From Enterovibrio baiacu (GTDB lineage Bacteria; Pseudomonadota; Gammaproteobacteria; Enterobacterales; Vibrionaceae): 39,599 nt of DNA. Under the pieces are notes generated by a model. That model saw nothing but the letters and a program-made list of their open reading frames with translations. It was not told the origin of the DNA and searched no databases. The stretch spans positions 1 through 39,599 of the forward strand of contig NZ_SCHN01000029.1 in the NCBI RefSeq assembly GCF_004120195.1, read 5' to 3'. Below are positions 1-12,000 of the stretch, in pieces (position 1 is the stretch's first letter; every line of letters begins with the position of its first letter). The position numbers were made by a program, and so were the translations under genes.

Positions 1-3000
1 GGCATTGCATTGACCCAGAACAAGCAACAGAGTGTGCTCACTGATTACACCTATGCCCGCGGGGAAGTGGCGAGCCAGACCCGCTACACCCGTCTTGATG
101 CTAACGGTCAGGGTATCGTGGTGTCGGACGTGACGGTGTCGGCGTCGACTGATGCCAGTGGGCGCAGTGTGACCGTGGGGAATACGCCTGTGGTGAGTGA
201 CCTTGGCACCGGCATTACCCTCACGGTGCTGAATGCACACCATCAGGTGGTGTCGAGCGAGACCATCGATACGCAAAACGCCGCCAATGGCGGCACCTTG
301 TTGGCCAATGCTTTGGACGCCTTGGTCATGCCAGAAGAAGGCGGCAAGGTGGTGGTGACAGGCTCAGACGGTTGGGCCAACAACATCAGTGGCAGGGCCG
401 CGAACGCCCTGAAAGCACTCGGACTGAGTCACCCGTTGTTCACTGAGACAGCGCAAGAGCGCCGTGCCTCGGGCACCCTGTTGGTGGCGGTCAGCGAAGT
501 CAAAGACGGTCAATGGTCGCTGGTTGACCAAAGTGTGCGCGCCGCCGACGAGGCACTGACCTTGTCAGTGACGGGGACCGAGCATGTGCACATGACCTAC
601 GATGCCTTCGGGAACCTGCTGGGCACCCAGACCTTGAGCGGCAACCTTGCCACGGGCGAGGTGCGCGTGCTGTCTCAGACTCGCCAAGTGGTGGATGGGC
701 TCAACCGTGTTACCAGTGTGACGGACGCGGCGGGCAACACCGTCAGCACCCAATACCTGGACGCCAGCCGTCAGGTATTGGTGACCCAAGAAAGTGGTCT
801 GGTGACCGAACGCACCTTCAGTGTGCGCGGGGAGCTGTTGACCGAAAGCCAACAGGCGACGGGCGAAGAGACCCGCACCCGCGGGTTTGTGTATGACGCG
901 CGTGGCCAGTTGGTTGCAACGACTTACCCGAACGGCAGCCTGAGCGTGCAGCAGTACGATGCGGCAGGGCGTCTGTGGGTGACTGTGTCTGCCACCGGGC
1001 AAGTGACCGAGTACCGCCGCGACAGCGAAGGACGTGTGTTACAAGAAATCCGTTATGACAGTGCGCTGGACATGACAGCGTGGCTCGACAGCCAGAGCAA
1101 CACACTCTCGGTCACCGCCGACGATATCTTGTCTCAGGTCAGTGAGAAAACCACGCACCGTATTATCATTACCGAGTACGATGCCCGAGGCCGCCTGCAC
1201 CGTGTGATAGACGGGGAAGGGCGCGTGGCCGAGACTCAGTACGACCACCAAGACCGCCAAGTGGGTGTGTTGAGTTACACCGAGGGCGACAAGGCCAATG
1301 CGGTGTCAGCTACCCAGACGTATGATGCGGCAGGGCGTCTTGACAGCCAGACTGATGCCGACGGGTTCATCACGCGCCACGTATACGATGAGGCGGGACG
1401 CCTTATCGAGACCAAAACGTATCATGTGGCGAATGCTGCTGAGACCAGTGGCCTCGTTGACCGTGTCCAAACGTTTTATGATGCCAAAGGGCGTCAGCAA
1501 TACACGGTCAATGCTCAAGGCTTTGTGACCGAGACCCGCTACTTGGATGCGGGGCGTGAGGTGGCGACTTATCGCTATGCGAAATCCGTGACCCACCGCG
1601 ATGGGGGTATCACCAGCATCTTAAACAAAGCCGGGGATGCGCAGCTACTTAGCCGTGTGCGCAACGACAAGGCAGGGCGTCTTGTCAGCAGCATCAACCA
1701 ACACGGCATTGAAACCCGCTACCACTATGATGATGTCACGGGCTTGCTGCGCCAGCAAACGGCGGCGGCCAATACCGATGACAGCCGCAGCGTCTACCAC
1801 ACCTACACCGACTTTAACGAGCTTGAAGGCCAAGTGGCCCTCGCGGGCAAACAGGAATGGCAATCGCTGAATCTGACCGACCTTGTTACGCAGCAAGGCA
1901 GCCAGACCACCTACAACATCATGGGCTGGACAGAAAGCACCACCCACCCGGCGACCGGCACCACCCACTACGCGTATGACAACGCAGGGCGCTTGCTCTC
2001 GACCACCGACGCAAAAGGCAGTACCACGTCCACCACCTACAACGCCTTCGGGGAGACAGAGACCCGGACGGCCGGGGGCGAGCTCAAAGAGGCCTTCACT
2101 TATGACAACGCCGGGCGCCTTGCCCGCACCGTGGACGGGGAAGGCATCACGACCGCGTACCACTACAACCACCAAGGCCATGTCAGCCACACGGTGCGCC
2201 AGCACGTGTCGGATGCCTATCAAGCGTTCAACACCACGGAAGGAGAAGCCCGTGGTGACCTGATTGCCCGCTATGTGACCCAATACGGCTACGATGCCCG
2301 TGGCAATGTGATTGCCCAATCGGTGGCGAAAGACACCCGCGAAGGCAGCAGCCTCACCGGGGGCGATACCCTGACTGACATTGTCCCGTCCGCCAAGCTC
2401 AAATACGTGTCCCAGTGGACGCGCAAGTACGACCATGCGGGCCGTGTTGTTGAAGAGACTGACGGTGTCGGGAGGGTGACCACCCAGACGTATGCAGAAT
2501 GGGGACGTAAACGCATTACCCGCTTGAGTGGCGCGCTGCAAGAGCGCATCGAGCTTGATGCCCTTGGCCGCACGTTGAAACAGGCGGACGCCAAGGGACT
2601 GGTGACCCACTATACCTATGATGACCATCTCAATGCTGTCGTTATGCTGACCCCAGGCGGGGTGCGGACGGTGACCGAAAGTAACGCCCACGGGGAAACG
2701 ACCATCGTCACCGACGGGGAAGGCAACGAACGCCATGTTCATTATGACCACCGAGGTCAGGTGACCCACACCGCCTTTAAGGCCGCGGGCAGCGACACAC
2801 TCGAGGTGCTCACCACCAACAGCTACGATACCCGCACCGGTCAGCTTGCCTTCACTGTTGACAGCGAAGGCGCCAAGACCGAATACCGCTACACAGCCAA
2901 CGGCCTGCAATGGAAAGTCATTCAACACGTGGATGACATCACGCTCACCACCGAATACGGCTATGACAGCCAACACCGCCGAGTCTGGACCAACAGCGAA

Positions 3001-6000
3001 GGGCGGGTGACCACGGTCCGCTACGACAGCCACAACCGCCAAATCCACACCGAGCTGGGCGGCATTGCCACCACCTACCAGTACGACGCCAACGGCCAGG
3101 TGCTTCGCAGTGTGGACGGCAAGGTCATCGACAGCACAGAGACTGCCCCTGCACGGGTTTTGGAAGAGCGTGTCACCGAATACGGCTATGACGCGCAGGG
3201 GAGCATGACCCACAAGGTGGTCAAGTCAGGGGCCGACTGGGACCAAACCCAGAGTGTGCGCACCACGGAATACCGCTACAACGACGCGGGGCAAGTCACG
3301 GAAAAAATCACCGGCAACGGGGCCGTGACCCGCTACACCTATGACGGCCGTGGCCGGGTGGTGCATGAGGTCAATGCCCTGCGTTATGTGACGGAATATA
3401 CCTATGACAACGCAGGCCAAGTGGTGAAAACCACACGCTATGCCAATGCCATAGACTTACCGCGCAAAATGACCGCATTCTTGATGGGGCAGGAAATCAA
3501 GAAAGTCGCGGACAGCACGCAAGACCGCGTCACCCGCACTCAATACGACAAAGACGGGCGTGTTACCTACGAAATCGACGGGGCGGGGTATGCGACGGGC
3601 TACACCTACAACGCCAACGGGCAGGTGACCCAGACCACGCAATACCATCAACCGACCACCGAAGCGGGTTGGAGCCAGACGTCCGCCGCCAACCGCACCA
3701 CCCACAGCCTGTATGACGGCAAAGGGCAACTGCGTTTTACCGTGAGCCCGAACGGGCAGGTGAGCGAGCGCCGCTACGACGGCGAAGGACGCGTCACCCA
3801 AACCTTGCGCTACGGCGAGACCGTTCACCTCACCGCAGCCCTGATGGACACAGAGGCGCTCAGTCAGCACCTTAAAACGCAGCTCGCTAACGACGTGCGC
3901 AGCGAGATGACCGTCTACGACACCCTCGGCCGCAAACGCTTTACGCTCGACGGTGACGGTTACCTTGTTGAATACCAATACAACCGCCACTCAGAGGTCG
4001 CGACCAAGAAAGCGTACGTCAACAACACCGCCATCAAAAACGCCATCATTACAGTGCGCGATGGCGACAGTGACATCAAAGACTACGCCGTGTTCCAGCA
4101 GGCGTTGGACAACCTGGGTGGGATTGAAGAGGCATCGGTTGAACTCAACGCCAAACTGACGGCGCTCAATACCCAACAGGCGCGCATAGACAGTCTTAAT
4201 GCAGAGCTTGCACAGCTTGAGCAGGACATTGCCAGCACCGATGCGGCTAACCATGCCCTGGGCGTGGACATTAATACCGCGGCGACCCGCATTGATAACC
4301 TGTACCTGGACGTCAAAGAAGAGGCGGCGTATCAAGAGAACCTCAAACAAGACATCCTCGAACTGCGTGCGGAGATAGAGACGAAAGAAGACGCACTGCG
4401 CGTGCAATACCATGAAGAGTTGTCGGCGGCGCAGACAGCGGCAGATACTGCCAGCGCTGCCTATGAAGTGGCCCTCACTCAAAAGGCTATCACTGACGCG
4501 GCGGTGCAGGCGTTGGTGACAGAGAGCATCATCACAGAGTTGATGCCAGAGACTCACGATGACTTTGCGTCGCAAAGCGGGGCGATAGCGCGCGCTACTG
4601 AGTCAAGTGTCCGTGCCGAGGCGGCACTGGCGGTTATTCATGATGCACGAAACACACTGGACGCGCGCTTTGCGAGTGAAACAGACGTCTCAGTCAAACA
4701 GGCGTTGGCATCGGCGTTAGCGCGTCTTGCCGATGTGGAAGCGGCTGTGCGACGCGACGGTGAAGCAAGCTTGACTCGCGCTTACACTGACGCCTCCAAC
4801 ACCCAGGCGGCAGCCACCTTGCTAGACGTACAGATGCGCCTGAACAACATGGAGGCACAGATAGCGCAGAACGCGTTTATCGCGTTGGGGTCTGTGGTGA
4901 ACGTGGATGTTGCACCGCAGGCAGGACAACGGGATGTAGAAGACACCCGTACGCTGGATGAGCTTAATGCGGCTCTCGAGTTAGCGCAGGCAGAGTATGG
5001 TATCGCGCAGGCCACGGCGACGCGGAGACAGGCTGATTTTAGTACTTATCTAAATAGCGGCGAGCTCTCAGAGTTGTCGGTTAGGCTCGCGCTACGTAGC
5101 CAAGTGTCTCTCCCTGTGACGAGTTCCTATCCGGCGCTCAGCGCATTGTTTGACTCGGGGTCTGTGGTGCACGGATATGCTGAACATTATGAAGATGTGT
5201 ATTACAGCTTGTTAGAAGAAGCTGGGTATCCAAACCAAGGATTATCCGAAGGGGTGCAGACACACATTGAACTGATGGCGGTGGAGCTAGAAGGCTCGTT
5301 GCAACACAGTTCCTTGGCCGACATGCTGTCTGAGCTTGACGACTACATTGCACGGTTGGACACGCTGGGTCAGATACGTTCGGAAATCCCCGCCCATTTT
5401 TGGTCACAACAAAGCCCTGAAGAACTCTGGCAGTCGCGACACCCCACTTATATCGATCCTGTCACAGGGGAAGAGCGATACCATCAGGAACCCGACTACA
5501 CCTTGGGCGAAGCATTGGGTGCAACCAATGTGAAGGTGCAAAGTGACGTTGATAGCTATGTCGCGTTAACCGAGCAAGGGTTGGAATTGCTTGCAGCGTA
5601 TCGTGAAAATCTCTCGTCAGTTGTGGAGGCAAAAAAAGCGCTTGATGCGGCCCAAGACGCAATGTTTGAGCTGCAGTTTCAGATCGAAATGAAAGAGCAA
5701 GAAGCGCAAACAGAAGCCCTGACCTTGTCACTGAGACAGGTGTCAGCTGAGCTTCAAGCCTTATCTACACAGATACGAGACCAACAGGCTCGGATCGCAT
5801 CAGACCCAAGTAACAATGTACTGCTCGATGAGTTAGCCGCGCTGGTGAGCGATCAGAACACCCTACTTACCCAACAGGCAGAGCTGTTGGTGCAGCTTCA
5901 GACCCACAATGTCCATGAGCTGTTAGCAGATGCCGCTTCTGTTGAAGCAGAGAATGGCAATGCCTCCATGATGACAACGGCGCAATGGGAAGAGGCGGTT

Positions 6001-9000
6001 GCCGTTGCTCGTCAGACTTACGAAGATGCGGTTGAGACCGAAAGCGAGAAAAATCATCGACTGTCGCTGCGCTACTTTGGAGAGTATGCCCAACCGGGGA
6101 TATTGCAGGATATTGAGGCTTTGTCGGCCAGTTACTTGCCGGCACTGAACTTTGATGAGGCGCAACAAGTCCTCAACGCTGCCCAGGCAACGCTGGATGT
6201 TGCCGACCCGCAGGAACTATACAGTTACCGACAGGAGAGCTCAGCGATTAAAGCTGAGATGGATAAGGTAGGAAACATTTCTAGTGAGGCTCATTCAGGC
6301 GTGGGTTTGTCTGGAGACACATCACGCTTTATCGGCGCAGTGTTCCCTTACCATCAAAGTCAGAACTATGGCTATTTACATGGTTACTACAGCCATTACA
6401 GAGCACATCTAAATGAACGCGTCTCTTCCGTGGTTGATTTTGACTCGTTTTCTGGTGATGTATCTCGCTTAAACACGTTGAAGAGACAGGTGGAATGGAG
6501 TGACAGTGATGTGGTCGAAGCAATAGCCTTGACCGAAAAGGTAATGACAAACTATTCCCTCATTTACGACGAACTGTCGACACTGGCAGACGATTTCTTG
6601 ACACTGGAAGAGGCGCAATCGCTACGGGAAAATAACCCTGGGAATACATATCAAGGTCTTGATGCAGTTGATTTCCCTTCGATGGAGGGGTATTCCACGC
6701 AGGAAATATTGGATGAAATATTGGCCGCTGTTGAAACTAATTCTCAGGGTTCGCGCAGCAATGTTTCTCGAGAGGTCTCAGATGTTCAGTCCCTTCAACG
6801 CTCCTTCCAGGAAATAGCAGACGCCAGACAGCGAGCCAAAATGTTGGCCCTGTTTGGTGGTGAAACCGCGAATTTTGATACTTTCGCAACACGGTATGCA
6901 AGGCCTTCTGGTGCCATGTATACGAGAGGTGATTATCCTCTTATCGGTGCACTTTTCCCCTATTGGCAGCACCAGCATTATGGTTTGCACTCCGGGTATG
7001 TGGAGTATTTCGAAACACGTGTCGAAGCGCAGTTGCAGGCAAGCGTTGATACTGAAGCCTTCGGCAATCATGCGTCAGGGTTGCGGGCACTGCTCAGTCA
7101 ATCCCAATGGACTGACAATGACATTGCACAGGGGTTGGCACTGACCGCACAGTGGGCGTCTGACTTAGAAAGCATTGACAGTGTGTTATCAACACTGCCT
7201 GAACACTTCCTCACGCTGGAGGAAGCTCAAGCATTGCGGGAGAGTAATCCCGGAAATACCTATGTTTCTGAAAGTGACTATCTACGTCCCATGGATTTGC
7301 CCTCATCAGAAGAGCATTCAACGCAAGAGCTATTGGATACAGCGCTTTCATGGGCTGCTTTAGATGCAGAGGTAAAGCGTAATGATATTGCGCAAAGACT
7401 GGCGTCGGTAGAGTCGATGCAGGCGTATTTTGAGGCCCTAGAACAAGACAGGCAGCGTACCCGATTACGTGTTTTATTTGGAGAAGGAACACGCTTTGAC
7501 GATTTCACTGCGCGCTATGAGCAGGTATTAGCGTCATTGTCACCAGAAGCTGCACCAACCAATGTGGCTGCAATGAATGAGGCGATTGCCTCGCACATTG
7601 GCCGCTTATCTGAAACGGCCAGCATGAGTACGGAAAATGCTGAACTGCTTCGCTACCGCGAAGACAATGCGGCGTTTATTCAGCGTCTCAATGAGATGAG
7701 AGAGGCCGTCACGGCCGTGCCCGCGCACTTTATGACGCTGGAGGAGGCAGAGACGCTTTGGCAGGGACGCACAAAAGTGGCTGACCCTGCCACGGGCGCT
7801 ATCTTAAGTGCAGAACAAGGGCTGACTGCAGCCAGAGCACAGGCTGCATCAGAGAGTGCGAGATATGTTGCCAAGCTGGATGACGCCCTCGAAGAGTTAC
7901 AATCAGTCCAAGAGGCCTTGGACAAGGCGTTGTTGGTCGAGGATGCTCAGACCCGCCTCAACAGTATTGAAGCCGATGCCTACCTCGCAAAAACCCAGCT
8001 GTCAGCAGCCGTGGCGGTGGACAAGCTGACCACGCAACGTGCAGGACTGGATGCGGCAATAGAAGCCGAAATGGCGGCGTTAAACACTGCGGCGCAAGCG
8101 CAGTCGACCTTGTTTACGGACCTGCAATACTTTTCCAGCGTCGCCCCAACCAATGGACATACCGCGAACAACAGACTTTATAACGAAATTTCATTCTTGA
8201 ATGAATATGAAAACGCGCTGTACACCTATTATACCGATGGCTCACGCGGGGTAACAGAACACTACCTGAATAAATTGGGGCAATCGGTTGATGGTAGAGC
8301 GAAGAGTATTCAGCAAGACTGGGATTCTCTCCGTGGCACTATGAGGTCGTATAGCTATGGTGTTGTGTTAAGCCTGCGTTCGAGCCCTATCACGCAGTCG
8401 AATATCAGCAGCTACATTAAAGCGAACCAGAAGCTCGAACAGGTGTTGGATGCGGCTGATATTATTACTGAGACTCTTGATTACGTGCCAGGTAGTTTGG
8501 CGCCACAAATTCCTTACAGCCCACGGTCGAGTTTTGCGTACGCGTTGGTACATAAAAATCCTGAACGCATTGATTTTAGAACGGGCGAGCCTTCAGGGCT
8601 ATCAATAGAAGACATTCGACAGGGTATCATTGCAAGTGGCGAGGCGATATCAGCGCACTTGGCAAGCTCGCTAGAAAGCACAATCGAAGGGGTTGCGACT
8701 CTGGGAGACAGGCTGCGTACCCTTGAGTACTTGTTGTCAGAGCGTGACAGAAGCGACCATGCCTTGGCGGGCTTACAGACCCGCATCGAAGAAGAAGCGC
8801 GGGCATTAGCACAAGCAGAACTTCAGGCAACCTCCAACAGCACGTTGCAAGACCTGCAGGCACTGGCAGCGTCCATCGAAGTGGTGCAATCCCAACTGGC
8901 GGAAGACACTTCCAACCTAACCCTGCAGGATGAACTCGCCGCGCTCATCCATCAGCAACAGGCCTTATTGGCCGAGCAACAATCAACCCTGACCGCGTTG

Positions 9001-12000
9001 ACAGACGATGGCGCGCAAGGTCTGCTGGTCACCAACTCCCTGCGTAATCTTGAAGAAGCAACTGCCACAAGAGCCCAGGCTGAGGAAGACGTCGAAGCTA
9101 ACAAGCAGCAGGTGGCAGACCTCAAGCAAGAAGTGGCTGTGCTGTCAGAAGAAATCGAAGCGCAGCTTTCAGCTATGGCCGATAAGCGCGCTGAGTATGA
9201 AGCCTTGGAAGAAGAGGCTGAGCGTCTGCGCCAGCAGGAAAATGAACTTAGGGATACCTTAGCCGGTGAAGAGTCCACGCAAGCTGATGCCTTGGCCGTT
9301 GAGGCTGCCAAAGTGGGCGCACTGACCTCGCTGTATACTCAGAAAACTATCCTGACATCTTCTCAGGTGGAGAGGGAGGCGATTGAGGTTAATAGCCAGA
9401 CCATCATTAGAAATGCGAGTGACTTAATCAGTACCAATGAGGCTGTGTTAACTCAACATGCCCAGGATATTACGAATAAAGAAAATGAGTTGGTTGCGGC
9501 GAATAAGGTATTGGAAAAAGCGAATAAGGCATTTTCCAATGCAAAGCTGGAACTTAGTCGCCAACTCGGCGGGCGCAATATTATTCGCTTTGGGAGTAGA
9601 GGTGTTGTTCATCGTAGGGGGAGTGTATTGGAGTCATCTGGCTTTAGTGCGTTAAACCTTCGGCCTGAGATAGGTAATAACTCCTTTAATTACTTCTACT
9701 ACTACAAGAGAACCGATAACTTTATTTTTGGACCCTTTGAGGTGCGCACGTTTTTGCCAAATGAATTCGAGGCACAATTTCAATCAATGTTTATGCGTAA
9801 GTTGCCATACGTTGATTCATCAAGTGCATCTTCATATGTCAGTTTCTCACGTTCCATATCCGGGGTAATCAATGAGCCAAATACCGTTGGCGCAAAGATT
9901 GGCGGGGTTAATGATTACATAAATTTATTAAGTTCAGTATACAGGAGTGCAAACCAGCTAAACCGAACAATTGATGGCCCTTACAAGGTTACGAAACAGG
10001 GCTCTTATGGCTTTTTGTGGTGGTCAGGTATAGAAGGTTATGATAGGAGATTCATTGAAAAATTGGACTCACTTTACAACCAGTCCAAAAACCAAATAAA
10101 AACCTGGGCCAGTAGGGCGATAAGTGGTCTTAAAACTATTAGAACCGCTTTGGTGAACTACCAAAATGCCATTAACGCCGTTAACACCGCCAAAGCCAAC
10201 ATCGCAGGCATAGAAGCCTGGCTAGACCCTTACCACACCAAACAGAACGAAATCGCCACCGCGGAGAAACAGATAGCCGATGCGCAGTTGGCACTGGATA
10301 CCGCCCAAGCGGCTATCACTGATGGTGAAGCGGCGCTTGCACGGGTGAATGTGGACATTGCTGAAGCGGAAGCGGCTTTGGCGACGTCGGTTGCTTCACG
10401 TAAAGAAGCGGAGGCGTCGGTGAGCGCCACCCGCTCGCTACTGGCACAGGCAGAAATTGACAAAGCGAACGCGGAAGGGTTGGTATTGGCCGCTCGCCAA
10501 GAAATCAACGTGGCCGGGGGGCATTACAATGCTGCGCAGGCCTCTCTTCTGGAAGCCACCACAGAGCTTGGCTCAGCCCAAAGCAACCTCAACGTCGCGA
10601 TGAACCTGCACCTGCAAGCAGAGCAATATATTCATGATGCTGACATGGCCAAACTGAGTGCGTCGGGCACCTTGTCCGATGCTGAGAAAGTGGTGCAGTT
10701 CAGCCAGTACCTGCTTAAACGCCAAATGAATGCAGAGACGGCCAGTAATGATACCTCGTATGAATATGATGACCGTGGTCAGCTTATTGGTGAAGTGTCC
10801 GCCTTGGTCAGCTATTCAGAGCGCGCAGAGCAAGGCGGTCTAACCCAATACATTGGTCGCCTACGGAGTGAACATCAGTACGACAGTCTCGGTAATGTGG
10901 TGGGCACCATCACGGCCAAGGGAACGGCGGATGAGACGTCCAATACCTTTGTTTACGATGTGGACGGCAATCAGACCCAGTCAATTGGGATTGCGGGCAG
11001 TACCGTCACGTTTGATGCCACTCATCAGGCTATCATCAACATCAACGCGGACGGGCAACGCCGCGACAACGTGTATGACGCAATGGGGCGCTTACGCTTT
11101 GAAGTGGATGAGCTGGGGTATGTGACCGAACACCGCTATGACGGTCTGAATCAAAAAGTGGCGCAACGGCGCTACGGCGCCGCCTTTGGTGGTGTGCGCA
11201 CCCCAGGTGAAGCCCTGACGGTAGAAACACTCGATGCCTTCACCGCGAGCGCGGGGGAATACCGTCTTCTTCGCTATGGCTATGACCAACGTGGCCAGAG
11301 TGTGTCTACCACGCAAAGCAGCTCGGTGGACACATTGTCTCGCGACACCCAAGTGGCGCTGAGCGCCTTTGGTGAGACCCTGTCTGTCACCGTGCGTGCA
11401 TCAAACGATGGCGTGATTGAATCCGACGTGACCACCCAAGCGCACCTTTATTCTGTGGCTGGGCAATTGTTGGCCACCCGTGACGCTGAACATTACGTTA
11501 CCCTATATGGCTATAACGGTCATGGGGAAGTGGTCACACAACGTGAACTGACCGCGCGTTACGACGGTGATTGGACGCTGGATGCGCTTAACGCTTGGCT
11601 AGCGGATGCTGACACCACAGCGCGCGAACAGAGCTTTAGCTACGATAACCGCGGTAACCGCCAACAAACGACTCTGCACAACGTTACCTACCACCGTCAT
11701 AATGGCGCCCTTGTCGAGGACGTCACCAACGACCTTATCACCACCACCTACCACGACCATGCAGGCCGTATGTACCTGACGGTGACAGAAGAAGGCACCA
11801 CTGACCCAGACAGCCACTTTACCGCGGCAGACCGGACCCTTCTCGAATACGATGCGCTAGGCCGTCTAGTCGCGAGCTGGGGTAAAACGCGTGAATACTT
11901 GGTTGATGGCTTAGAGCTTGGCTTTAAGGGCGCACTTCCTGAGAGACTCATCGCCAATCAGCGCACGGACTACTTCTATGACGCGCAAGGCAACCAGGTC

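Noticed and set aside
10-12. TTG at base 10 as the true start of the giant toxin
   Set aside because: The frame is open to base 1, no ribosome binding site precedes it, and the translation begins in the middle of a protein rather than with a leader or typical Rhs N-terminus.
1645-3213. A 522-codon open frame on the minus strand inside the Rhs gene
   Set aside because: The opposite strand carries clear YD repeats throughout. Long antisense frames are expected in GC-rich repetitive coding sequence, and the translation has no recognisable domain.
4100-10740. Frameshifted or fused separate gene inside the Rhs frame
   Set aside because: The frame is continuous without stop codons across both junctions, and coding character is maintained; no start site is evident at the insert boundary.
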